A stretch of DNA of 64,000 nt from Acidobacteriota bacterium (lineage in GTDB: Bacteria; Acidobacteriota; Aminicenantia; Aminicenantales; Saccharicenantaceae). The number at the start of each line of letters is the position of its first letter. Within the stretch, counting starts at the first letter, position 1. The position numbers were made by a program, and so were the translations under genes. The notes beneath the pieces are model-generated. The model made no database searches. It was not told the origin of the DNA and worked only from the letters and a program-made list of their open reading frames with translations. Location of the stretch: contig JAWSUF010000001.1 in NCBI GenBank assembly GCA_033549365.1, positions 186,001 to 250,000 on the forward strand, read 5' to 3'. Positions 37,729 to 46,094 of this stretch are shown here, in pieces.

Positions 37729-39059
37729 CACGGCGGATTGTTTTCCCATTTCTTTTTTCTTTGGCGGTTTGTTGGATTGTCGCAAGCGCCTTTCCGGCCG
37801 AACCCGAAGCCTCCGGGCCGCCCGACTCCGCTCAAACCGAAGACAAACCCCCGCCTCGGATTCGGCTCGGGTTCATGGAGCGGGTCCGGATCGAAGGCTG
37901 GAACAACACCGTCAGTCTCGATAATACGGCCGGTGAGGCCCGTGTCTACACGAGAGTTCGGACCTCCCTGAACTTGACGGCCGCGGTTTCATCCGGGCTG
38001 GAATTCACCGTCAAGGTCACGAACGAAAACCGTTATTATTTCGCCCCGGAAAACATTCCCTTCCAAACGGACGAAATTTTCATCGACAATCTTTATCTCG
38101 CCTGGAACCGTCCGGGGGGACTTCCGCTCCGTCTGACGGCCGGACGATGGAACATGATGCTCGGCGAAGGATTTGTCGTCGCCGACGGCGGGCCCCTCGA
38201 CGGTTCGCGTTCCGTCTATTTCAACGGTCTTCGGACCGATTGGGATCTTGTTGCCGACCGGACGACGCTCACGGCCTTCGTCGTCCATCAACCGGAAACA
38301 GACGGCCTGCCTGTTCTGGATCCCAAACCTCAGGCCATGGTGGAACAGCCGGAAACGGGGGCCGGTCTTTACTTGACCGCAGCTTCGGGAAAAGGGACTT
38401 GGGAGCCCTATCTTCTTTATAAGCGCTCGGCCGCTGTTGAAATGAATCCGGAGGCCGCCGTTGCAACGGGCGGACTCCGGGCAACGATCCCCCTGGTTCC
38501 CGGGATCAAAGCCCGCGGAGAAGCCGCTTGCCAGACCGGAACCCGGGGGGACGCCCGAGTCTCGGCCTTCGGCGGCTATGTCTTCGCCGATTTTCATGCG
38601 GAAAAAGGGCTTCCCGCACCCGTCGACTTCAGTCTGGGCGCCATCTGGTTGAGCGGCGACGACACAACGACGGACCGTCATGAGGGTTGGGACCCGGTCT
38701 TCAGCCGCTGGCCGAAATGGAGTGATTCGCTGATCTACACCATGATCCGCGAGGACCGGGTGGCCTACTGGAGCAATTTCATCTCGCCGAATGCGACCCT
38801 GGCCGTCTCACTGCACCCGAAGGTCCGGCTGTCGCTCACGGCTCACAGGATGTGGGCCGACAAGCCGGGACGGCCGTCGGCGTTTCTGAGCGGAACGGGC
38901 CGGGACCGGGGAACTCTGGTTATCGCCCGGACCGACTTCGAAGTCTTCACCGGCCTGACCGGCCATCTCATTTTCGAGCACTTCCGGCCCGGGGACTTTT
39001 ATCGGCCGGGCGCCTCATCCGCCGGCTGGCTTCGCTTCGAACTCCTCTACCGAATTTAA
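37725..39059 (+). CDS. Outer-membrane beta-barrel protein, alginate_exp family-like
   Basis: 444 aa with a signal peptide (TRRIVFPFLFSLAVCWIVASAFPAE). The mature part is a chain of amphipathic strands: RLGFMERVRIEGWNN, VYTRVRTSLNLTAAVSSGLEFTVKVTNENRYYF, FIDNLYLAWNRPGGLPLRLTAGRWNMMLGEGFVVADGGPLDGSRSVYFNGLRTDWD. This pattern of an R/GR-rich barrel with a long periplasmic/constriction loop matches the alginate export (AlgE-like) family, widespread as porins of unknown substrate outside alginate producers. No alginate genes are near, so export of alginate is unlikely. Coupled to the sodium symporter by an ATGA overlap. Convergent with the kinase gene, 7 bases away. Confidence 0.78.
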   Translation: MTRRIVFPFLFSLAVCWIVASAFPAEPEASGPPDSAQTEDKPPPRIRLGFMERVRIEGWNNTVSLDNTAGEARVYTRVRTSLNLTAAVSSGLEFTVKVTNENRYYFAPENIPFQTDEIFIDNLYLAWNRPGGLPLRLTAGRWNMMLGEGFVVADGGPLDGSRSVYFNGLRTDWDLVADRTTLTAFVVHQPETDGLPVLDPKPQAMVEQPETGAGLYLTAASGKGTWEPYLLYKRSAAVEMNPEAAVATGGLRATIPLVPGIKARGEAACQTGTRGDARVSAFGGYVFADFHAEKGLPAPVDFSLGAIWLSGDDTTTDRHEGWDPVFSRWPKWSDSLIYTMIREDRVAYWSNFISPNATLAVSLHPKVRLSLTAHRMWADKPGRPSAFLSGTGRDRGTLVIARTDFEVFTGLTGHLIFEHFRPGDFYRPGASSAGWLRFELLYRI

Positions 39060-39066
39060 CGTCCTC

Positions 39067-40971
39067 TTATCCACCGGTCTTAAAGACAAAAGTCTGGGAT
39101 TTCCAGACTTTGACGGGAACGCCGTCCTTTATAGCCGGACGAAAGCGCCATTTCCGGACGGCACTTTCGGCGGCTCTTTCGAAAGCGGTATAACCGTCAA
39201 TGCCCTTGATCGTACGCACATCGATGACGTCTCCCGATTCGGAAACAAGCATATCGACGACGACCGCGCCTTCAATGCGGAACCGCCGGGCGGATTCCGG
39301 ATAAGCCGGCTCAGGGGATGTGATCGCGAGAGGTTCGGTATCGACATCCGCCAGAGGAACGAGATCCCCGCGGGAAGCTTTGGTCTCGGGAAGATCCTCG
39401 ACGGAACGATCGGCATCCTCCGATTTCTTCCTTTCCTCTTCTTTCGTCCGTTCACGGGCGGCGGTCCGAAGATCTTCGATCCTTTTCCAGGCATCGGCGA
39501 CATATCGACCGGCCGGATAGTTCTCGATATAGCTTTTCAGAGACTCTTCCGTTCCGACGGCTGCGGCCATACTCCAGGCCGCGTCGTCCGCCTCATGCGC
39601 CTTAAGATCCTCTTGTCTGGGTTCCTCCACGCGGACGGGCTTATCCGCGGTCCGGCGGGCCTGGTCCTGCCTTCGCTTCTCTGCGCGTCTGGCCGTCTCA
39701 GCCTGCTCGATCAGGGTTTTGAGCGATTCCGACTCGACGCCTCCCTTGACGATCGTTTCCGCCAAGGCGATTTTCATCCCGGCATCCTCCAAATCTCCCC
39801 TGTCCAGCGACGCCCTCGCTTTGGAAAGATAGTCATGGTATTCGCGATCCGAAAGGGCCGACAAATCTTCCGTCAAAACCGCGTCACTTCCCGAAGGTCG
39901 CAGGACGGAATCCTTGGCCACTTCCCGGCCTCCCCTGGCAAGAAGAATGACGATCAGAACGAGAGCAAAGACCAGGGCGCCGGCCAGCGACGACACCAGG
40001 AACTTCATTTTTTTCAGGATCGCCCCATAGGTTCCCTGCTTCGCCGTTTTTCCGGTGAGTTTTTTTTTGCCGGCTTTTTTCGCCCGTCCAGCCCGGCGGC
40101 CATCCCCTGCCGGATCCGCCGTTGTCTCCCGCCCCGCCGTCAAAAAAGGCCAAGCCTTTTCCTTGTCCTGCATCTCCTGGATGAGCCGGGAAAGCTCCTC
40201 GCCCGTCTGCACCCGCGCCTCCCGGTCCTTGGCCATCATCTTCTCGAGAAGAGACTGGAAATGGGACAGGTGGGGAGGAAGCCCGGGAATCGGTTCCTGG
40301 ATATGCTTGATGGCCACGGCGATGTTGTCCTGGGCTTCATAGGGGACATCCCCCGTCAGCATTTCATAAAAAACAACGCCCAGGGAATAGAGATCCGCCC
40401 GGCCGTCCAGATCCAAACCCCGGGCCTGTTCCGGGCTCATATAGTGGGGCGTTCCCACTGCCTTTCCCGCCTGGGTCAACCGCGTTATGGCGTCCACGGC
40501 CCGGGCAATTCCGAAATCCGAAAGCACGGGCGTGCCGTCCCGGCGGAATATGATGTTTTCCGGTTTGACATCGCGGTGAATGAATCCCAGGCTATGAGCG
40601 TAATGGAGCGCATCGGCCAGCCTCTCGACCACAAGAAGCGCCCCTCCGGGGATCGGCCCGGCGTTCAAAAGATCGCGCAGCGTGCCGCCCGGGAAGTATT
40701 CCACAGCCATGTAGTAGAGGTTTCCCTCCAATCCGACATCATAGATAGGGACGATGTTGGAATGCTGCAGCCGGGCCGCCGTCCGCGATTCGTTGATGAA
40801 ACGCTCGGCCTGTTCGCCGGCCTGCATGTTGAGAAGCTCGACCACCTTGATGGCAACCATGCGGTCCAGCTTCCCTTCGTGGGCCAGATAAACAATGCCC
40901 ATTCCCCCGCGGCCCAGTTCCCGCTCGATCCAGTAGCCGGGAATGCGGGGAAAATCAGACTTCATGGTCAT
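39067..40971 (-). CDS. Membrane Ser/Thr protein kinase with periplasmic TonB C-terminal domain
   Basis: 634 aa. Kinase domain residues ~10-270: G-loop ELGRGGMG, Lys42 in VAIKVV, HRDVKPEN with Asp134, DFG at 152-154, GTPHYMSPEQARG activation segment. A Lys-rich linker (294-325) leads to one transmembrane helix (about 324-345). Outside, a charged helical/TPR-like region (370-540) ends in a TonB_C domain (about 546-634; PEPAYPESARRFRIEGAVVVDM...AVRKWRFRPA). Canonical TonB has a short N-terminal anchor driven by ExbBD; here the anchor is replaced by a cytosolic kinase. The domain may instead sense envelope partners. Start is ATG at 40971 or two codons on; a TATAAT ends 9 nt before it. Confidence 0.9.
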   Translation of the reverse strand: MTMKSDFPRIPGYWIERELGRGGMGIVYLAHEGKLDRMVAIKVVELLNMQAGEQAERFINESRTAARLQHSNIVPIYDVGLEGNLYYMAVEYFPGGTLRDLLNAGPIPGGALLVVERLADALHYAHSLGFIHRDVKPENIIFRRDGTPVLSDFGIARAVDAITRLTQAGKAVGTPHYMSPEQARGLDLDGRADLYSLGVVFYEMLTGDVPYEAQDNIAVAIKHIQEPIPGLPPHLSHFQSLLEKMMAKDREARVQTGEELSRLIQEMQDKEKAWPFLTAGRETTADPAGDGRRAGRAKKAGKKKLTGKTAKQGTYGAILKKMKFLVSSLAGALVFALVLIVILLARGGREVAKDSVLRPSGSDAVLTEDLSALSDREYHDYLSKARASLDRGDLEDAGMKIALAETIVKGGVESESLKTLIEQAETARRAEKRRQDQARRTADKPVRVEEPRQEDLKAHEADDAAWSMAAAVGTEESLKSYIENYPAGRYVADAWKRIEDLRTAARERTKEEERKKSEDADRSVEDLPETKASRGDLVPLADVDTEPLAITSPEPAYPESARRFRIEGAVVVDMLVSESGDVIDVRTIKGIDGYTAFERAAESAVRKWRFRPAIKDGVPVKVWKSQTFVFKTGG

Positions 40972-40980
40972 CCGGATCTT

Positions 40981-40986
40981 ATTATA
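40981..40986 (-). promoter_or_regulatory. Possible -10 box of the TonB-kinase gene
   Basis: TATAAT on the minus strand, 9 nt before the start codon; no acceptable -35 at 16-18 nt. It fits the near-leaderless pattern seen elsewhere in the window. Confidence 0.35.
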
Positions 40987-41092
40987 ATGGCAAATCCGTT
41001 CGGACAGAAGCCCCGATCTTCGATCACGCGCCGAGACTTGTCGGGAGATCATCAAATCGGCCGACGGTCCACCCGGCGCCGATTCTCTGATA

Positions 41093-42007
41093 TTACTCGA
41101 CGATGCTGACCTTGGTATCGGGCCGCCTGACGGCCTTCCAAGGCTGTTTGCTCTTGGCTCCGACTCCGGAAATTGTGACCGTGCCTTCGATGACATCGCC
41201 CTTGGCAACGCCCTCAAATGTGTGAAGAGCGACTCCGGCGGGAGTGTCGTGCCGAAGGACAAATCGCACATCGGCACCCTTCAGTTGGGGGTCCATGAGC
41301 GTCAATTGGCCGCCCGATGTTTCGGCCGTGCCCCAAAACTTCTGGAACCTCTGCTTGACATCCAGGGTGGTCTTTTGGCTTCCGGCCGGACCGACCATGG
41401 TCCAGTCCCAGACACCCGTGATATTCGCCGGAATGATCCAGAAATAAACGCCGTGATCGTCGTAGGTGGCGCTGACTTCGGAGGACTGCTCCGGTTCCCA
41501 ATCGCCCATTTCGAAGTAATGGGAGACGACGCGCGCTCCCGGCTGGAGTTCCCTGAGAAGTTTGGGACGCAGCCTGAGATTGACCGAAGTCAGAAGATAA
41601 AGCGTGACGACAGTGGCGTCGGAGAAATCCGCTTCAAAGAGATCCTGGTTGAGGAACCGGACCATGTCGGAAACCCCGGCCGCCCTCGCATTGGCGATGC
41701 TCTCGGCGATGCGCTCGGGATCGATGTCGATTCCCGTTCCTTTGACCCCGAATTTTGTGGCGGCCTTTATGACGATCCGGCCGTCTCCACAGCCCAGGTC
41801 GTAGAGAATGTCGCCCTTTTTCACTCCGGCCATTCGGAGCATTTCATCGACGACTTCGTGCGGCGTGGGGACGAAAGGGACGTCGTACTGACTGAAGAGG
41901 CTCGCCCCCAGGGCCACGACCAGGATGGCGGCAAAAGCCGGGACCTTTGCGGCACGCAGGCCGCGGGCCCGCGCGGAGGGATAACTGGTGTTATGACGTG
42001 TTTTCAT
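41093..42007 (-). CDS. Membrane-anchored or exported SAM-dependent methyltransferase-like protein
   Basis: 304 aa. An N-terminal hydrophobic helix (about 20-37, VPAFAAILVVALGASLFSQ) preceded by basic residues acts as signal or anchor. The class I Rossmann core follows: DILYDLGCGDGRIVIKAA (motif I), GTGIDIDPERI, NQDLFEADFSDATVVTLYLL. The C-terminal ~130 residues, from DDHGVYFWIIPANITGVWDWT onward, are beta-rich and not part of the methyltransferase fold. SAM is not expected in the periplasm, so either the catalytic part stays inside with an N-in anchor, or it has another role. The start ATG is 7 nt after a consensus promoter; no Shine-Dalgarno is present. Confidence 0.82.
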   Translation of the reverse strand: MKTRHNTSYPSARARGLRAAKVPAFAAILVVALGASLFSQYDVPFVPTPHEVVDEMLRMAGVKKGDILYDLGCGDGRIVIKAATKFGVKGTGIDIDPERIAESIANARAAGVSDMVRFLNQDLFEADFSDATVVTLYLLTSVNLRLRPKLLRELQPGARVVSHYFEMGDWEPEQSSEVSATYDDHGVYFWIIPANITGVWDWTMVGPAGSQKTTLDVKQRFQKFWGTAETSGGQLTLMDPQLKGADVRFVLRHDTPAGVALHTFEGVAKGDVIEGTVTISGVGAKSKQPWKAVRRPDTKVSIVE

Positions 42008-42014
42008 GAGAGAA

Positions 42015-42043
42015 ATCATACGCCTCTCGGGGACGGATGTCAA
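42015..42043 (-). promoter_or_regulatory. Promoter of the anchored methyltransferase gene (leaderless geometry)
   Basis: TTGACA, a 17-nt spacer and TATGAT, then 7 nt to the ATG with no Shine-Dalgarno between. Confidence 0.6.
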
Positions 42044-42137
42044 AAGCCTAACAGATGAAGATTCAGGAACTGTCAAGCGCGGCGCATGCGATTCATCGCA
42101 GATCACTGCGAAAACGCCGAAATCCGGAACCGGCGGG

Positions 42138-43166
42138 CTAAACGCGCCAGGAGCGCGGGAGAAAGATCGATTCGTAGAGATCGAGGGCGAAGCGGTCCGT
42201 CATCCCGGCGATGAAATCGGCAGCGCGCGTCGCCGGCAGATCGCCCGGAGGGAAGTCCTTGACATGTCCTTTGGGATGGTCGAGCGCCCAGGCATAGAGT
42301 TCGCGGACGATTTTTTCCGTTTTGGCCAGCTCCTCCCGCGCCCCACCCCCGAAATAAACCCGGTCATAAAGGAAGTCGCGGAGTTCCGTCATGGTCTTCA
42401 TGATCCTGGGGGTCATGGCGATCCTTTCCAGGCCGCAGGACAGGCTGGCCTCAACGACATCCATGACCAGCCGGTCGATCCGGGTGGCCGGCCACTTGCC
42501 GAGAATTCGGATGATGTGAGGCGGGATCTCGCCCTGGGAAATGATCTCCGCCCGGATGGCGTCGTCAAGATCGTGATTGACATAGGCGATGACGTCGGAG
42601 ACGCGGACGACCTGGCCCTCGAGGGTGGCCGGCATGTTCTTGGCGCCTTCGCCCAGAATCTCGCCCCGACCCTTGGAATGGCCGATGATGCCGTCGCGGA
42701 CCTCCCAGGTCAGGAAAAGCCCTCTGCCGTCGTGTTCGAGCTTTTCGACGACCCGCAGACTCTGTTCGGCGTGGCGGAAGCCGCCTTCGACGAGGCTGTT
42801 GAGAGTGGCCTCTCCCGAATGCCCGAAGGGGGTATGCCCCAGATCGTGGCCGAGCGCGACAGCCTCGGCCAGGTCCTCGTTGAGGCGCAGAGCCCGGGCG
42901 ATTGTCCGGGCGATCTGCGAAACTTCGAGAGTGTGGGTCAGGCGCGTCCGGTAGTGGTCGCCGAAGGGCGAAAGGAAAACCTGGGTTTTATGCTTGAGAC
43001 GGCGGAAGGATTTCGAATGGATGATCCGGTCGCGGTCGCGCTGAAAGGCCGTCCGGATGGAATGGGGCGTTTCGGTTCGGGAGCGGCCCCGGGACCGGGC
43101 GCTCAGGCAGGCCTGGGGCGCCAGCGTCCGCTTTTCGAGCTCTTCAAGTTTTTCCCTGATGGTCAT
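42138..43166 (-). CDS. dgt: Deoxyguanosinetriphosphate triphosphohydrolase-like HD protein
   Basis: 342 aa. It hydrolyses dNTPs to deoxynucleosides and triphosphate in the cytoplasm. The N-terminal RSRGRSRTETPHSIRTAFQRDRDRIIHSKSFRRLKHKTQVF segment is the family signature. HD-domain metal ligands appear as TRLTHTLEVSQIA, then GHDLGHTPFGHSGE, and DVIAYVNHDLDDA. Length and the short N-terminus fit the dGTPase type 2 group rather than the long E. coli Dgt. The start has GGAGGAC in front. It is divergent from the URO-D-like gene, with recognisable promoters for both. Confidence 0.93.
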   Translation of the reverse strand: MTIREKLEELEKRTLAPQACLSARSRGRSRTETPHSIRTAFQRDRDRIIHSKSFRRLKHKTQVFLSPFGDHYRTRLTHTLEVSQIARTIARALRLNEDLAEAVALGHDLGHTPFGHSGEATLNSLVEGGFRHAEQSLRVVEKLEHDGRGLFLTWEVRDGIIGHSKGRGEILGEGAKNMPATLEGQVVRVSDVIAYVNHDLDDAIRAEIISQGEIPPHIIRILGKWPATRIDRLVMDVVEASLSCGLERIAMTPRIMKTMTELRDFLYDRVYFGGGAREELAKTEKIVRELYAWALDHPKGHVKDFPPGDLPATRAADFIAGMTDRFALDLYESIFLPRSWRV

Positions 43167-43186
43167 GCCGTCCTCCGGTCCGGTTC

Positions 43187-43215
43187 ATTATCGGCCGATG
43201 CGGCGGGAATTTCAA
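43187..43215 (-). promoter_or_regulatory. Promoter of dgt
   Basis: TTGAAA, a 17-nt spacer and GATAAT on the minus strand, about 20 nt before the ATG. Confidence 0.5.
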
Positions 43216-43291
43216 GGCCATCCTGGATCCGGAAGATATCGACGGCCTTCCGGCCGGAGCGGCGGCGTTCGAGGTTCGGGAAGATCCCGGA

Positions 43292-43320
43292 ATTGAAAGC
43301 CGGGACGATTTCCAGTATGA
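43292..43320 (+). promoter_or_regulatory. Promoter of the URO-D-like gene
   Basis: TTGAAA (43292-43297), a 17-nt spacer and TATGAA (43315-43320), 10 nt before the ATG. An AAGGGA lies in the gap, so the leader is at most a few nucleotides. Confidence 0.5.
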
Positions 43321-43330
43321 ATAAGGGACC

Positions 43331-44599
43331 ATGAGTGACACGATCAACCTAAAAGACGCCGAGGTGATCCGGCGGCTGGCCGCGGAGACGGCCGAAATCG
43401 CAGCGCTTCCCGTCCACAAGATGACCGCAGAGAGGTGGCGAGCTCTGAATGATTTACGGCCGGTCAAGCCCATGGTCTGGATGGACGAGGTGCCCTGGAA
43501 CGAAATGGATGTCGAAAGGGAATTGACGCTCCGTTGTGAGGATCCCTTCGCCCGCAACATCGAGCTTTCTCTGCGGCGGACGATCTACAGTTGGCGTCAC
43601 ATGCCGGGCGACATGGCCGTCGATCCGGTTTATTACGCGCCGCCCGCCGTCTCGGATTCGGGGTTCGGAATCGAGGAAAAGGTCCGCATCGTCAAGACGG
43701 ACCCGGAAAACACCGTGGTCAGCCGGGCCTTCACATCCCAATTCCGCAATGAGGCGGACATCGCAAAGATCATGACGCCGAAAATCGAATATGACGCCGC
43801 AAGGAGCGAAGCCGATTTGGCGAAGACGCGACAGCTTCTGGGCGGGTGTCTTCCCGCCGAGATGCGAGGCATCGTTCACGCCTGGACCGCGCCGTGGGAC
43901 ATCCTCGTTACCTGGTGGGGTGTCGAGCCGGTGTTGACCGATCTCGTGTTACGCCCCGAGCTTGTTCACGCAGCCGTATCCCGACTTGTCGATGCGTATC
44001 TTTCCCGGCTGGATCAGTGGGAGAATCTGAATCTGCTCGCCTGGAGCGAGGGGAATCACCGGGTGGGTTCGGGTGGATTGGGTTACGCGAGCGATCTTCC
44101 GGCGCCGGGTTTCGACGCGCGGCGCGTCCGGCCGATCGACCAGTGGGGATGCGCGGCGGCCCAGATTTTCTCCGACGTCTCTCCTGCCATGCACGAGGAA
44201 TTCGCCCTGCGCTATGAGAGACGCTGGCTCGAGCGCTTCGGGCTGAACTACTACGGATGCTGCGACGCGCTGCACAACAAGATCGATATTCTGAAGTCGA
44301 TCCCGAGGCTCCGGAAAATCTCCATGAGCCCCTGGGCCGATATCGACAAGGGGGCGGCGGCGATCGGAACGGACTTCGTCTTCTCCTGGAAGCCCAACCC
44401 GGCCATTCTGGCCGAGGAACGCTGGGACCCGGAACGGGCGCGGGCGGAGATCCGCGATGCCCTCCAGCGGACACGCGGGCTGGCCGTCGAGATCATCATG
44501 AAGGACATCAGCACCGTCCATCACGAGCCGCGAAGATTGTGGGAATGGGCAAGGATCGCCGTCGAGGAGGCGGAGTCATTCGCGGAGAGTGACGGATGA
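43331..44599 (+). CDS. Uroporphyrinogen decarboxylase/corrinoid methyltransferase-like protein
   Basis: 422 aa, no signal peptide. The C-terminal half (ERFGLNYYGCCDALHNKIDILKSIPRLRKISMSPWADIDKGAAAIGTDFVFSWKPNPA) resembles the URO-D TIM-barrel superfamily, in which MtaA/CmuA-type members move methyl groups between corrinoids and thiols. The paired Cys in YYGCCD is a candidate metal or thiol site. The N-terminal ~120 residues (RWRALNDLRPVKPMVWMDEVPW...) match the long uncharacterised members of the family rather than HemE. Heme synthesis is unlikely. A corrinoid link is suggested only by family and by cobO in the window. Confidence 0.7.
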   Translation: MSDTINLKDAEVIRRLAAETAEIAALPVHKMTAERWRALNDLRPVKPMVWMDEVPWNEMDVERELTLRCEDPFARNIELSLRRTIYSWRHMPGDMAVDPVYYAPPAVSDSGFGIEEKVRIVKTDPENTVVSRAFTSQFRNEADIAKIMTPKIEYDAARSEADLAKTRQLLGGCLPAEMRGIVHAWTAPWDILVTWWGVEPVLTDLVLRPELVHAAVSRLVDAYLSRLDQWENLNLLAWSEGNHRVGSGGLGYASDLPAPGFDARRVRPIDQWGCAAAQIFSDVSPAMHEEFALRYERRWLERFGLNYYGCCDALHNKIDILKSIPRLRKISMSPWADIDKGAAAIGTDFVFSWKPNPAILAEERWDPERARAEIRDALQRTRGLAVEIIMKDISTVHHEPRRLWEWARIAVEEAESFAESDG

Positions 44600-44741
44600 C
44601 GAAAGTTCACGGATATCAAAGCTCGACTCCGGACAGAGTCATGCCGGAGGCGAAAGACGGCTGTGACAAGATATCGAGCGTCGAGGAATGAACCCGGCTG
44701 CTGAAAGCGATGGGAGAACGCGGGATGAGGCGGGCTAAGTC

Positions 44742-46094
44742 GTGAGAAAGGAAACCGGCGCGGCGAGTCCGTCGCCGGCCCAACCGTCCCGCATGCTGAC
44801 GCTTCCGGGGTTGACGCTCGTCGCCGTCGGATCGTGCATCGGTGCCGGGATTTTCTTCACGCCGTCCATGATCGCCGGATATCTCTCCTCGCCGCTTCTG
44901 ATTCTTGCGGCCTGGGGCCTGGGCGCCGTCGTCTCGCTGACGGGCGCCCTGACGTTCGCCGAACTGGGATCGATGTTCACGGGCGCGGGCGGCCAATACG
45001 CCTATTTGCGGGAAACCTACGGTCCGGTCGTCGGATTTCTTTTCGGCTGGATCACCTTCACCGTCGTCAACGCCGCCGCCATTGCCTCGCTGAGCATCGT
45101 CTTCGCCCGATATTTTGCCTATCTCTTTGCTCTCCCCTTTTCGTCGACGACTGTTATCGCGCTTGCCGCCATCGCATCGGTCTGCGTCGTCAATGTCTTG
45201 AGAGCCAAGTTGTCCGAAATCTTCGCCGGGTTTTTCACCGGGCTCAAGCTTTTCGGAATGGGCGCCGTGACCGTGATCGGACTGACGCTGGGCACGCACG
45301 GAAAAACCCTGGCCTGGACCGCGCCCAATGTCTCGCTTGTCGACCCCACGCTGTCGCCCCTGGCCGCCTTCGCCCTGGCTTTTGTCGGCGTCTGGTACTC
45401 GTCGGGCGGCTGGCAGCACGCCTCGTATTTGGCGGGCGAGGCCCGGAATCCGGCGCGGACGGTGCCGCGGGCCATGGTGGCCGGCGCACTCATCGTCGGG
45501 ACCGTCTACATCCTCATCAACCTGGCTTATCTTTCGCTGATGCCGATCGCCGATATCGCCGCATCGCAAAGCGTCGCCGCCGAAGCCATGAGCCGGGCCG
45601 GGCCGTGGGGCGGAACATTGATCGCGGCGACGATCGCTGTTTCAACCTTCGGGACGGTGGGCATCTGCCTGTTTTCGGCGCCAAGGATTTTCTTTGCCAT
45701 GGCCGCGGACGGCGTGTTTTTCAAGGGGCTGGCCCGGATTCACCCGCGCTTCAAGACTCCGGCACGGGCCATCCTGCTTCAGGCTTCATGGGCCGCCATT
45801 CTTCTCCTGTTTTGGGGGACATTCGCCGACATCGCGACTTATCTCGTCTTCGCCGACACCGTCTTCATCACGATCACGGCGTTCGCCGTCATCCGGTTGA
45901 GGAAAACGATGCCCGACCGGCCGAGGCCCTACCGGACGCTGGCCTACCCGGTGACCCCGCTCGTGTTCATCCTCATCAGCGGCGGCTTCGGGCTCAATCT
46001 CCTGATCAACCGGCCGCTCCATTCCCTGGCAAGTCTTGGCCTGGCCGCCCTCGGCCTCCTTATTTATCGTTGCTTGGCTTCGAAAAATCCTTGA
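44742..46094 (+). CDS. Amino acid permease (APC superfamily)
   Basis: 450 aa with 12 hydrophobic helices. The first holds the APC motif VAVGSCIGAGIFFTPSMIAG, the third GAGGQYAYLRETYGPVVGFLFGW, and helix 6 FALAFVGVWYSSGGWQHASYLAGEARNPARTVPRAM, a diagnostic region of APA/LAT-type transporters. It should import or exchange amino acids, consistent with the peptidase-rich setting. The GTG at 44742 is the furthest start; an ATG at 44793 is also possible, since the first 17 residues are polar and poorly supported by a ribosome site. The last 35 bases overlap the convergent pirin gene. Confidence 0.9.
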   Translation: MRKETGAASPSPAQPSRMLTLPGLTLVAVGSCIGAGIFFTPSMIAGYLSSPLLILAAWGLGAVVSLTGALTFAELGSMFTGAGGQYAYLRETYGPVVGFLFGWITFTVVNAAAIASLSIVFARYFAYLFALPFSSTTVIALAAIASVCVVNVLRAKLSEIFAGFFTGLKLFGMGAVTVIGLTLGTHGKTLAWTAPNVSLVDPTLSPLAAFALAFVGVWYSSGGWQHASYLAGEARNPARTVPRAMVAGALIVGTVYILINLAYLSLMPIADIAASQSVAAEAMSRAGPWGGTLIAATIAVSTFGTVGICLFSAPRIFFAMAADGVFFKGLARIHPRFKTPARAILLQASWAAILLLFWGTFADIATYLVFADTVFITITAFAVIRLRKTMPDRPRPYRTLAYPVTPLVFILISGGFGLNLLINRPLHSLASLGLAALGLLIYRCLASKNP

